A stretch of 22,057 nucleotides of DNA from an uncultured Chloroflexota bacterium (GCA_913056415.1 CAJXNA010000006.1:1-22057); one strand, 5' to 3'. Positions 7,614 to 15,146 are shown, numbered from the stretch's first letter. Program-made: numbers and translations. The notes: generated by a model not told the origin, from the letters alone.

Positions 7614-8186
7614 CTAACGCCTCCTCTCGTTCTTGATCTGCAAATTGGGCCTTACTGATGTGACCGCTTCGGCGCCCTCAGCCCCGGTCCCCAGTAGCCG
7701 CACCCCATTTAGCTTGTTTATCGCTGCTCGAACGCGTTCGAGAGCCACTTCGACGGCCTCAAGCACCGGTTCAGTGAGCCCACTGCCCAGTTCGTCACAG
7801 CACTGAGTCTGGCATCCCACGACTAACACCTTGGGCGGTAATACCCCCAGGGCTTTGGCCAGGATGAACAGTCGTGATAGTTGGGTATCGCATAAGTGTC
7901 CAAGGAGGGCGTCCAGCTCGTCTGTGGGAGGGGGAAGGGTGTCGGGGAGCTGGGGCTCCAGCAGGTAGACGGTGCCGGGGGCCCCGCCCCGCTGCACCGC
8001 GTCCACCACGATCAAGGCGTCATAACCATCAAGGAGCTTTTGCACCAGGCCGACCCCGCCACCAGTCTCCATGACCTCTACACCAGGCGGTGTACCCTGA
8101 GACAGAAGGCGCCGCACGACCTCGATTCCGAAGCCGTCGTCCCCCCGAAGCACATTGCCGACGCCCGCTACCAGCACCTTTGGCAT
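7614..8186 (-). CDS. Hydrogenase maturation endopeptidase (HybD/HyaD family)
   Basis: This family cuts the C-terminal peptide from the large-subunit precursor after Ni insertion. The 190-aa protein starts at ATG 8186 (MPKVLVAGVGN), with GGAGGG upstream, one base after the previous gene's TGA. The nickel-sensing residues are in place: the acid in GNVLRGDDGFG (16-17), Asp62 in VVDAVQ, and His97 in GHLCDTQ. The C-terminal tail (about 160-190) is longer than usual. It is the canonical partner of the degenerate paralogue at 9555-10040. Substrate is presumably the 38-residue extension after the last His ligand of the large subunit in this operon. Confidence 0.93.
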   Translation of the reverse strand: MPKVLVAGVGNVLRGDDGFGIEVVRRLLSQGTPPGVEVMETGGGVGLVQKLLDGYDALIVVDAVQRGGAPGTVYLLEPQLPDTLPPPTDELDALLGHLCDTQLSRLFILAKALGVLPPKVLVVGCQTQCCDELGSGLTEPVLEAVEVALERVRAAINKLNGVRLLGTGAEGAEAVTSVRPNLQIKNERRR

Positions 8187-8187
8187 C

Positions 8188-9153
8188 TCAGCCCTCCCAC
8201 TTGCCGGGGGCTGAGCCAACGATGCCGCCTTTGTGGGGGATATTCACCGCCACTTGGATAACGCCCTCTGTCACAGCCACCGGGAACAGCTCAAGGTCTA
8301 CCTCCGGCATATGGCGGTCATCACCTCCCGGGATCGCTTTACCGGTGCGGGCGTCGTAGCGGCAGCCGTGCCAGCGGCAGATGATGGTCTCTCCGCGCAG
8401 TTCACCCATGTCCAGGGGCAAACCCCTGCCCTGACAAGCATTCTGGAGAGCGTACACCTCACCATCTACGTTGCAGATGAGGACGTTGACGCCCTCCAGC
8501 ATTACGCCCTTCATGCTGCCCGGGGACACCTCCTCCAGACAAACGGCGTCCAAGAAGATGGGCTTGCCCGGAGCCTCCGCCACCTCCTCCAGGGATATCA
8601 AGGAGGGGCCAGCTGTGGGTGGAGGTGACTCCTCTACTTCCAGGCCCTTAAATCCCGGAAAGCCCTCTTTCAAGGCCTCTTCTACCCCGCGCTGCAAGGT
8701 GACCGCCGACCCCGAGCAACCGTTGCAGGAGCCCTTCAAACGCACCCGCACTATCCCCTCTGTCACAGCAAGTACGTCTATCTCGCCGCCATGGGATTGC
8801 ATGTAGGGCCGCACGAGGTCCAGCGCCTTTTGCACCTGTTGCTCCTCCGTCCGGGGCATCAGGTCGTGCAGCTCTAGTAGCGTGCGGATAACAGGGTCGC
8901 TGCGGGCTTGCTCGATGATGCCCCACAGCTTCTTCGATTCCAGAAACTGCATGAGAGCGCGTAGGCCGGGCCGGTGCAGCCGGTCCACGGCGTCTAGCAG
9001 TTGGAACACCTTCTCCCGCACCTGCTCGTCGGGGTGCTGTTCGAACTCCTGGATCAACTGGTCGGTTAGGTCGGCTGCGGCCTGGAGCTCGTCCTCAGGT
9101 TCGAGTTCCTGCTCCGGCTGGAGTTCCTCTTCGGGTATGTTACCGTTACCCAT
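8188..9153 (-). CDS. NifU-domain / Rieske-type fusion protein of hydrogenase locus
   Basis: The 321-aa protein has three parts. An acidic, helical N-terminus (1-100) is followed by a NifU C-terminal-type domain with SHGGEIDVL and GSCNGCSGSAV (C143, C146). A Rieske-type ferredoxin domain follows (about 197-305). The Rieske second half is normal (CRWHGCRYD, C259 and H262, with an extra C264). The first half reads C240-Q-G where C-x-H is expected, so one His ligand of a classical [2Fe-2S] Rieske cluster is absent. Rieske-type proteins are a recurrent part of group 1h and 2a hydrogenase loci, where electron transfer to the respiratory chain is proposed. The ATG at 9153 overlaps the upstream gene by 8 bases. 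Confidence 0.9.
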   Translation of the reverse strand: MGNGNIPEEELQPEQELEPEDELQAAADLTDQLIQEFEQHPDEQVREKVFQLLDAVDRLHRPGLRALMQFLESKKLWGIIEQARSDPVIRTLLELHDLMPRTEEQQVQKALDLVRPYMQSHGGEIDVLAVTEGIVRVRLKGSCNGCSGSAVTLQRGVEEALKEGFPGFKGLEVEESPPPTAGPSLISLEEVAEAPGKPIFLDAVCLEEVSPGSMKGVMLEGVNVLICNVDGEVYALQNACQGRGLPLDMGELRGETIICRWHGCRYDARTGKAIPGGDDRHMPEVDLELFPVAVTEGVIQVAVNIPHKGGIVGSAPGKWEG

Positions 9154-9553
9154 CAGCGCTCACCGCCTCGGCGCGGGCTGGGCAGCTCTCCAGGGGAGCG
9201 CCCGTGCGGCACCAACAGTCTGGCCGGTCGCAAATCCCGTGGCCGCCATGTCCGATAAAAGGCTCGAAGTCATCCACAAAGCGGCGGTGGGCCTCGGCCG
9301 TCCCTTCTTCCGTAAGTCGGTAGCGTATCGGCTGGCTGTCCACGACCTCCAGATAACCCTTGCGGGTTAGCTCCGAAAGCTGGCGCTGGAGGTCAGCCTC
9401 AGGAACCTGGAGGAAGCGTAGCAGGTCGGCAACCGCAGCCTCGCTGCCAAAGCCCTCCCCCAATAGCCAGTACATGGCCTCCAGGATCTCGTCCTGCACG
9501 TAAAGTTGGTGCGCCGCTTCCGTCGCCCAGGCGTCGCCTCTCCCTTGCTCCAT
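9146..9553 (-). CDS. Winged-helix-like protein with Cys/His-rich C-terminal tail
   Basis: The 135-aa protein begins at ATG 9553, one base after the stop of the preceding gene. Residues 20-95 are helical and end in a wing-like KGYLEV...RYRLTEEGT segment, similar to small winged-helix domains. The tail holds H102, H105, C108, C113, C115 and C124 (HGGHGICDRPDCWC), enough for a metal or Fe-S site. The position inside the structural/maturation gene block argues for a maturation or electron-transfer role rather than general transcription control. I do not recognise a named family, although small proteins of unknown function are common in group 1h loci. Confidence 0.8.
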   Translation of the reverse strand: MEQGRGDAWATEAAHQLYVQDEILEAMYWLLGEGFGSEAAVADLLRFLQVPEADLQRQLSELTRKGYLEVVDSQPIRYRLTEEGTAEAHRRFVDDFEPFIGHGGHGICDRPDCWCRTGAPLESCPARAEAVSADG

Positions 9554-9554
9554 C

Positions 9555-10040
9555 TTAAACTTCCACCCCGGCTCCCGCCTCCCGCCGCACTATCTCGATC
9601 ACTTTCTCCATAGAAGCATCTACGCTGGGGGTGAAGCCGTCCCCCCAGGACTCATCTTCAGGTTCAACCTCCACTACCAGCGTGTCGGCCGGGAGAACGC
9701 CGAAGTAACGGCACACGATGACAGTGCTGTCCAGGCTTACCGTCCCGCTCACTCCCTCGCCGATCCTGGCCTGAATCTCCTCCCCCGCTGGCAGGGGGCC
9801 GTCCGGGCGAGAACAGTGAATCATTCCCGGTGCCCGGTCCCGGCGGACGGCTCCCACGAAGATCACCTTCTCGTACTGGCGTTCGCTGAACTGCTGGTAG
9901 ACAGCGATGGGGCTCTGGCTAAGGTCCGTCACCTCCACCCCCGCCGGCCAGTCCATCTCCTGGAGGCGCTGGATGAGCACCGGCCCGAACGAAAGGTCGT
10001 GCAGGAAGGTGTAGCCAACGCCGGCGATGAGTACCCTCAC
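9555..10040 (-). CDS. Degenerate hydrogenase maturation protease paralogue
   Basis: The 161-aa fold signature matches the HybD family: a glycine-rich first strand (RVLIAGVGYTFLHDLSFGP, 2-20), a VIFVGAVRRDRAPG segment, and FGVLPADTLVVEVEP near the end. The metal-sensing positions are altered. Asn of GxGN is Tyr10, the second acid of the DD/DE pair is Leu16, the Asp of VDA is Gly63, and no equivalent His is evident. It is therefore unlikely to act as a Ni-dependent endopeptidase. Its ATG overlaps the large-subunit stop as ATGA, so it is made in step with its likely partner. A chaperone role for the large-subunit C-terminus is a reasonable guess. Confidence 0.85.
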   Translation of the reverse strand: MRVLIAGVGYTFLHDLSFGPVLIQRLQEMDWPAGVEVTDLSQSPIAVYQQFSERQYEKVIFVGAVRRDRAPGMIHCSRPDGPLPAGEEIQARIGEGVSGTVSLDSTVIVCRYFGVLPADTLVVEVEPEDESWGDGFTPSVDASMEKVIEIVRREAGAGVEV

Positions 10041-11968
10041 GACACGGCTTCCCTCCTCGCCACTTCATTAGCGCTCCCCAGGAGGTCGGACTCGTCCAGG
10101 GTGCAGGCGCAGCTGGTCACGTCCCTTACGATGGTCCGCCCCCCAGCATAGATGTGGGTGGTGCAGGGCATACAGGGGTCGAAGCTGCGGATGGCCCGCT
10201 GGATGTCGATGCCCTTGAACTCCTCCGGCGTCGAGAACTGCTCCAGGATGGGGCTGTTCAGTACCGCCTGCTCATAGGCGCCAGGATTGCCGAAGGGGTC
10301 CACGGGCGAGGCGTTCCAGGTGGACGGGGTGAGGATCTGGTAGTTGGCGATCTTACCGTTTTCTATGATGATGTGGTGAGTGAGGTAGCCGCGTCCTGCC
10401 TCCCAGAAGCCGACGCCCACTTGCGTCCCCTTCTTGGGGACCTCGAACGGTGTCGCCGTCTTGGTTTGCCCTGCCCGAAGCAGCTCGAACGCCTTAAGCA
10501 CGTTGGCCATGGCGATGAGACACATCCAGGGCATGCAGTAGGCCCGCGCCCGGTTACGCTCGATAGCGTTGAGGGTCTCCGGGATCTTCCACTCGAACTC
10601 CATCTCCGGCAGGGTGGTCGACTTGGGCAGCAGCATCTTCAGGCTATGGCCGGTGGACACGATGAACGGGTTCTCCGGCATCTTCTGGGCCAGGGCCGTG
10701 GTCCAGAGCCGGGAGTAGCACCCGCTCTCCATGACGGTACGATCCCAGCGGGGCGATGTGGCCCAGCTGTACTTCTCGCGCCAACTCCTCCCGACCGGTT
10801 TCGGGATGGTTCGCTTGTTCCACATGTGGTTGGGGCTGATGGGGTTGCCCGCCGGGTCCGTCTTCATAGCCTGGCCGTCCCACTCGTCGTAGAAGGAGTG
10901 CTCCACGAACTCCTCGATCCCTATATTGATCTGCTGGAGCTTGGTGGTGCGCAGCTCGCCATCGATGATGACGCCAGGAGTGGCCCAGCGCCGCTCCCCC
11001 CACTCGTTGCAGTTGGCGTAGGTCGCGTCGTAGGCCTCGGGGTCATCGAAGCAGCCGGTGCCGATCATATTCTTAGGTCGCATCCCCACCTTGGCGTACT
11101 CCGGGTTCTGGGCCAGGAAGAAGTCGAACACGTCGTCCCAGATGGTCACCATCCTCTTCGAGTAGTCGATCAGCTTCATCAGCCGTGTGTAGTAGTTGTT
11201 GAAGGCGGTGAAGTCGAGCAGGGTGCTAACGCCGCCCGGCACTAGGGTGGAGGGGTGTGGGTACTTGCCGTACATGAACGCACACGCCTCGCGGGCCACG
11301 CGGGTGATATCCAGCGCCTCGAGATAGAGCTTGCCGGTGAGGGGATTCAAGGCGGTCATAATCTCGCCCAGAGTCTGGAAGCCGTGGATATCCTTATGGG
11401 GCGCCGAAGTCCGCTGCGCCGCCTCCCAGATCTCCGGGTTGGTGGCTCGGATTACCTGCTCCGAATAGTCGGGGCCGGCCAGAAGGTAGAGATGGAGGGG
11501 ATGGTCGTACAGGAACTCCGCCGTCTCCCCCAGGTTGCGGGCCACGACGCCCATGGGCGGGGGCACTACCGGAAAGGCCATCTCCAGGGCCATGGAGGCG
11601 CAGGTGGAGTGGACGCCGCCGCACACCCCGCAGGCGCGGCTGGAGATGTCGATGGCGTCGCGGGGGTCCCGCCCCTTCAGGATCACCTCATAGCCGCGGA
11701 ACAGGGTGGCGTAGGAGTGGGCCTCGGTTACCTTCCGCTCCTTGAGGTCGCACATCGTGTGGAATCCCAGGGCACCGGCCACGCGGGTCACTGGGTCGAT
11801 GGTGTACTCCGTCTCCCCGCCGGCACCACCCTTGAGGGCGGGTATGCCGCTGCCGTGGCCCACCAGCCCCAGGCTCCCCTTCTTGTAGGCGAAGGGCTCC
11901 TCTACCCCTTCCTTAAGGTATGCTCTCCCTTGTTCGTCGAACTCGATGGGCAGGTTCTTGAAGCACAT
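10037..11968 (-). CDS. hhyL: [NiFe] hydrogenase large subunit, group 1h-like
   Basis: The catalytic subunit carries the Ni-Fe(CN)2CO centre and oxidises H2. Both cysteine motifs are intact: RACGVCGGVH (R111, C113, C116, H120) and DPCMPCTTH (C599, C602, H605). At 643 aa it is longer than most group 1 subunits, as expected for the high-affinity group 1h type. ATG 11968 has AAAGGGGAG upstream. After His605 comes a 38-residue extension containing a CAC pair, longer than many cleaved tails. The gene is separated from the small subunit gene by four small membrane-protein genes. The group assignment rests on overall sequence impression and context, without a tree. Confidence 0.95.
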   Translation of the reverse strand: MCFKNLPIEFDEQGRAYLKEGVEEPFAYKKGSLGLVGHGSGIPALKGGAGGETEYTIDPVTRVAGALGFHTMCDLKERKVTEAHSYATLFRGYEVILKGRDPRDAIDISSRACGVCGGVHSTCASMALEMAFPVVPPPMGVVARNLGETAEFLYDHPLHLYLLAGPDYSEQVIRATNPEIWEAAQRTSAPHKDIHGFQTLGEIMTALNPLTGKLYLEALDITRVAREACAFMYGKYPHPSTLVPGGVSTLLDFTAFNNYYTRLMKLIDYSKRMVTIWDDVFDFFLAQNPEYAKVGMRPKNMIGTGCFDDPEAYDATYANCNEWGERRWATPGVIIDGELRTTKLQQINIGIEEFVEHSFYDEWDGQAMKTDPAGNPISPNHMWNKRTIPKPVGRSWREKYSWATSPRWDRTVMESGCYSRLWTTALAQKMPENPFIVSTGHSLKMLLPKSTTLPEMEFEWKIPETLNAIERNRARAYCMPWMCLIAMANVLKAFELLRAGQTKTATPFEVPKKGTQVGVGFWEAGRGYLTHHIIIENGKIANYQILTPSTWNASPVDPFGNPGAYEQAVLNSPILEQFSTPEEFKGIDIQRAIRSFDPCMPCTTHIYAGGRTIVRDVTSCACTLDESDLLGSANEVARREAVS

Positions 11969-11986
11969 GGCACTCCCCTTTCACGC

Positions 11987-12280
11987 TCAGCTGCCGGCGA
12001 GAGCCTTTCCCACTGGATCCAGGGTGCTATCCACCGATCCCAGGTGATCCTTTACCGATTCCAGGCCGCCTGCTAACGAACCGAAGGAACTGTTGACGCC
12101 GTCAATGTGCCCGGCAAGTGGCGCCGTCTCCTTCTCGATGGCCCGCACGCCCATGGCGATCTTGTCCAGGGAAGCGCGGGTGCCCTCCAGAGCCCGCAGC
12201 ACCCGCGACAGCCCCATTATCAGGGCGATCAGCAGGACCCACAGCTCCAGTCCCGATAGAACCGTGGCCGCTATACCCAT
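11987..12280 (-). CDS. Small membrane-anchored helical protein, type A copy 2
   Basis: The 97-aa protein has one N-terminal membrane helix (about 5-27) and a predicted amphipathic helical tail. The tail aligns with that of the protein at 12594-12896: KIAxG, then ETAPLAGH against QTAPMEGH, then LAGGLESVKDHL against IAGGFRSVEGHL. It starts at ATG 12280 with AAAGGAGAGG upstream and ends 18 bases before the large subunit start. It is the last member of the four-gene B-A-B-A array between the catalytic subunits. No enzymatic residues or cysteines are present. A structural, coiled-coil role such as membrane tethering of the hydrogenase is inferred; remote similarity to DUF948-like proteins is possible. 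Confidence 0.85.
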   Translation of the reverse strand: MGIAATVLSGLELWVLLIALIMGLSRVLRALEGTRASLDKIAMGVRAIEKETAPLAGHIDGVNSSFGSLAGGLESVKDHLGSVDSTLDPVGKALAGS

Positions 12281-12282
12281 GA

Positions 12283-12582
12283 CTAACCTCTCCTTTCCAC
12301 GCTGCTGGCCACCGCTCCCAGTTTCCGTTCGATCGAGGCCGAAACTTCGTCCATGGCCTGCACCGTCGACAGGATACCGCCAGCCACCTTCTCGGTGGTT
12401 CCCAGGTTGGCAATGGCCTTTGTGTTGGCGGCGATACCCTGGGCCGCCGGCAGCGTCCTGTTAGCCAGGCCAAGGATGGCGCCAGAGATGACGATTATCC
12501 TCAGGAGGATAACCACCACCGCCAGCGTCAGGGGCAGGGCAAGGCCGAGAAAGACAGACCCTATGATGACCTCTGTGTCCAT
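12283..12582 (-). CDS. Small membrane-anchored helical protein, type B copy 2
   Basis: The 99-aa protein has a long N-terminal hydrophobic helix (about 5-45, possibly two passes) and a polar helical tail. The tail matches the type B protein at 12899-13207: GIAANTKAI against NIAANTVSI, VAGGILSTVQ against VAGEILTTAQ, and a shared KLGA...RRG end. I chose ATG 12582 because GGGAGGAAACT lies just upstream; a TTG at 12597 overlaps the preceding stop but is less likely. It ends two bases before the next ATG. Function unknown; the array context suggests it pairs with a type A partner. Confidence 0.85.
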   Translation of the reverse strand: MDTEVIIGSVFLGLALPLTLAVVVILLRIIVISGAILGLANRTLPAAQGIAANTKAIANLGTTEKVAGGILSTVQAMDEVSASIERKLGAVASSVERRG

Positions 12583-12593
12583 AGTTTCCTCCC

Positions 12594-12896
12594 TCAAGGC
12601 AGGGGTTGGCGGGCGCCCAGGCGGTCGGCCACCTTCCCTAGGCTCGCGTCCGCGGCAACCAGGTGCCCCTCCACTGACCGGAAGCCGCCAGCGATAGCCG
12701 ACAGGCCCTCGTTGTTAGCCTCCATATGTCCTTCCATCGGGGCCGTCTGTCGGTCGACGACCTTAAAACCGTCGGCGATCTTGCTCAGGGCGCTGTCAAC
12801 GCTGACCAGGGTTAGTATGATCCACGACACGGTGATCGCCAGGATGGGCACCACCACGGCCGCGTAAATGATACTGAGGATGATTAGGACGTCCAT
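12594..12896 (-). CDS. Small membrane-anchored helical protein, type A copy 1
   Basis: The 100-aa protein has an N-terminal membrane helix (about 4-30) followed by a heptad-like, Cys-free tail homologous to that at 11987-12280. ATG 12896 follows GGGGGAG at six bases. The same leader layout (TGA stop, then TTGAGG or TTGAGGGAGG, then ATG) precedes the type B copy downstream, consistent with duplication of a gene pair. The tail repeats SxLxKIAxG and SLGKVADRL-type segments, which would suit parallel bundling. It has no recognisable catalytic or cofactor motif. Confidence 0.85.
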   Translation of the reverse strand: MDVLIILSIIYAAVVVPILAITVSWIILTLVSVDSALSKIADGFKVVDRQTAPMEGHMEANNEGLSAIAGGFRSVEGHLVAADASLGKVADRLGARQPLP

Positions 12897-12898
12897 CC

Positions 12899-13207
12899 TC
12901 AACTCCCCCTGCGCTTGAGGGCCTCGCTCAAAGCCCCCAGCTTGGTGTCCATCGACTCCGCGGCGGCGTTGATGGACTGGGCGGTGGTGAGGATCTCCCC
13001 GGCCACATCGTTGGTCCGCTCCAGCATCCAGATGGAGACCGTGTTGGCCGCGATGTTCTTGCCCGCCCCCCAGATATCAAGGGCATGGCGGTCAATCTGA
13101 TAGGCCACCACCACCAGTAGGATAAGCAAGATAGTGGCGCCAGCCAGCCCTCCAAAGCCGATGCCCAGGGCGACCCACCAGGCTTCTGTAGTTATAAGAA
13201 ACGGCAT
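12899..13207 (-). CDS. Small membrane-anchored helical protein, type B copy 1
   Basis: The 102-aa protein is the first of the four-gene array, starting 14 bases after the small subunit stop with AGGAGGGAG upstream of ATG 13207. One hydrophobic helix (about 10-36) precedes a helical tail ending KLGALSEALKRRGS. The tail is homologous to the type B protein at 12283-12582. Being encoded immediately next to the small subunit makes it a candidate contact between the soluble hydrogenase and the membrane. Comparable membrane-stalk function is known for HucM in the mycobacterial group 2a enzyme, but I see no sequence similarity I can vouch for. Confidence 0.85.
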   Translation of the reverse strand: MPFLITTEAWWVALGIGFGGLAGATILLILLVVVAYQIDRHALDIWGAGKNIAANTVSIWMLERTNDVAGEILTTAQSINAAAESMDTKLGALSEALKRRGS

Positions 13208-13221
13208 AGCCTCCCTCCTGT

Positions 13222-14355
13222 TTAGCGGCTCTTCTGTATCCGCTTGTAGAAGAAATTCACGGCGCTGTCGAAAACCGACGGCGCCCCCCTGGCCGCCCAG
13301 CCGCTGGGGACCTCCTTGGTCCAGCGAATAGAGCGGTCCTTGTCCCGCCCGGTTATGGCGCGCAAGGGCCTGATGAAAGTACCGGCTATCCGCTTGGCCA
13401 GCAGAGCCGAGATCTCGGCCCCCGGCGGCTTGGCGAAGGCGGGGGAGAACTTATCGGGGAAGCCAGGCATGGTGCAGCCGATGCAGACGCCTCCCATCTG
13501 CATGCAGCCTCCTACGCCGTTGATGGCGCCCCGGGAAGCCATGTTGCACGCCACCACCGGGCCCCAGCAGCCCAGCTCCACCAGGCACTCCTTATCTCCG
13601 TACTCCTTGGCGAAGATACCCTCCTCGTAGAAGCCGGCGCGGGTGCAGCCCCGGTGCACGGTTTCACCGAACAGCCAGGCCGGGCGGCCCAGCTCGTCAA
13701 ACTCCGGTAGCGGTGTCAGCCCCTGCAGGAAGAGCAACACGGAGGCCACCGTCTCGATGAAGTTGTCGCCAATGGGCGCGCAGCCGGGAACGTTGATTAC
13801 CGGTAGGCCGTACTTGCTGCGGAAGTCCTTGCCCAGGTGGTCCATCAGGCCCATGGCACCAGTGGCGTTACCCTCAGCGGCGGGGACGCCGCCCCAGGTG
13901 GCGCAGGTGCCGATGGCGAAGACCGCCGCCGCGCCCGGGCAGAGGCGGTCGAGCCACTCAGTCGTGGTAATGGGTCGCCCATTCTCCTCACCGATGGCGA
14001 TATAGAAGCCGCCGCTGCCTTTGTTGTAAGACCCGTCCTTTATCTGGGCCTCGTTGGTGACGGAGCCCTCCAGCACCACTACGTAGGGCTGCAGCTCGCC
14101 TCGTTCGGCGGCGTAGAGTCCCTTGAGGTAATCCCGCCCGGACTCCAGTGACAGGACGGTGTGCCAGAGGACCAGTTGCGGCAGCCCCGGCACTAGCCCG
14201 GCCAACAGATGCTCCAAAGGCGGGTTAGTGGCGCCCAACACGGAAATGGAGCAGCCGTCGCAGCTCCCACCAGCAAGCCAGATGACGTAAACCTTCTCCA
14301 GCTTGTCCAGCTTAGGCATCACCATCGTCGGCGCTTCTACTGTCGCTGTAGTCAT
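13222..14355 (-). CDS. hhyS: [NiFe] hydrogenase small subunit, group 1h-like
   Basis: The electron-transfer subunit carries three Fe-S clusters that lead electrons away from the large subunit. ATG 14355 (377 aa) has a near-perfect AGGAGGTGAG site; a longer in-frame start lacks one. There is no twin-arginine signal and no C-terminal membrane anchor, so the enzyme is cytoplasmic-facing, as in group 1h. Cluster motifs seen: SCDGCSIS (C32, C35), GTCATWGG and PGCAP for the proximal cluster; VHRGC and ELGCWGP for the distal; and the GGCMQMGGVCIGC region for the medial. Asp33 inside CDGC is of interest because the group 1h proximal cluster is reported to use an Asp ligand; which Asp, I cannot say. 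Confidence 0.95.
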   Translation of the reverse strand: MTTATVEAPTMVMPKLDKLEKVYVIWLAGGSCDGCSISVLGATNPPLEHLLAGLVPGLPQLVLWHTVLSLESGRDYLKGLYAAERGELQPYVVVLEGSVTNEAQIKDGSYNKGSGGFYIAIGEENGRPITTTEWLDRLCPGAAAVFAIGTCATWGGVPAAEGNATGAMGLMDHLGKDFRSKYGLPVINVPGCAPIGDNFIETVASVLLFLQGLTPLPEFDELGRPAWLFGETVHRGCTRAGFYEEGIFAKEYGDKECLVELGCWGPVVACNMASRGAINGVGGCMQMGGVCIGCTMPGFPDKFSPAFAKPPGAEISALLAKRIAGTFIRPLRAITGRDKDRSIRWTKEVPSGWAARGAPSVFDSAVNFFYKRIQKSR

Positions 14356-14372
14356 GGTCTCACCTCCTGAGA

Positions 14373-15146
14373 CTATTCTCCGCTTTCCAGTCTTCCGGCG
14401 ATCTGGGCGATGCACCGAACCGCCGGGGAGTTGCCGTCAATATCCATGGGAGCAGCGCCCGATCTCTGAGCCTCTACTACCACTTCGTCATAGGGGACGC
14501 TGCCGATGAGTTTAAGACCCTGCCTGTCGCAGACCTCCTTGATGACAATTTCGTCGTCAGCGCCCCGGATCTTGTTGGCCACCGCGTAGACCCTCGGGAT
14601 ACCCAGCTCGCTTGCCAGGGCCGCCACGCGAACGGCGGTCTCCAAGGATTTGTAATAGGGCTCCACTACCATCAGCATCACGTCCGCGTGCCGCGGTGTC
14701 CCCCGTTTCAGGTGCTCCAAGCCGGCTTCCATATCGGTCACCGTCATCAGCGCCTCGTCGCCAGACACGTTCTCCAGGATCGCCCGCACGGTGGCATGGC
14801 CGGCGCAGTTGCAGCCGGTCCCGGCGTGATCGACGCCGCCCATCAACACCAACATGACGCCGTCGGGAGCCTTAACCCCAAGCCTCTCACTAATCTCATG
14901 GGGGCTCATAGCCAGCCCCACGGCCCTTTTCCCCTCAGGATCTATCCGGTCCACCAGAAGGTTGCCCGGCAGGGCCTCGATCTTGGTCGCCTCTTCGGGA
15001 GGGATGCCCAGGCTCACGGCCAGGCAAGGATTCGGGTCAGCATCAATGGCTAGCACCTTCCGCCCCGCTCGTGCCAGGGAGCGAGCCAGGACGGCGGCGA
15101 CGGTCGTCTTGCCCGATCCTCCCTTGCCAGCCACTGCCACCTTCAT
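14373..15146 (-). CDS. CooC-like P-loop ATPase, probable nickel insertion factor
   Basis: CooC proteins are SIMIBI-class ATPases that load Ni into carbon monoxide dehydrogenase. This 257-aa protein has the deviant Walker A GKGGSGKT (7-14), DADPNP (35-40), the metal-binding CxC pair C112/C114 in GTGCNCAGH, and the TDMEAGLEHLKRGT segment typical of CooC. ATG 15146 follows GAGGGCTAAT. It is the gene just before the small subunit (17 bases apart). No CODH, hypA or hypB gene lies in the window, so a role in Ni delivery to this hydrogenase is plausible. It could equally serve a CODH encoded elsewhere. Confidence 0.92.
   Translation of the reverse strand: MKVAVAGKGGSGKTTVAAVLARSLARAGRKVLAIDADPNPCLAVSLGIPPEEATKIEALPGNLLVDRIDPEGKRAVGLAMSPHEISERLGVKAPDGVMLVLMGGVDHAGTGCNCAGHATVRAILENVSGDEALMTVTDMEAGLEHLKRGTPRHADVMLMVVEPYYKSLETAVRVAALASELGIPRVYAVANKIRGADDEIVIKEVCDRQGLKLIGSVPYDEVVVEAQRSGAAPMDIDGNSPAVRCIAQIAGRLESGE

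Noticed and set aside
10154..11245. Long plus-strand frame opposite the large subunit gene
   Set aside because: Antisense shadow produced by GC-rich codons of the hydrogenase large subunit; no ribosome site or protein-like features.
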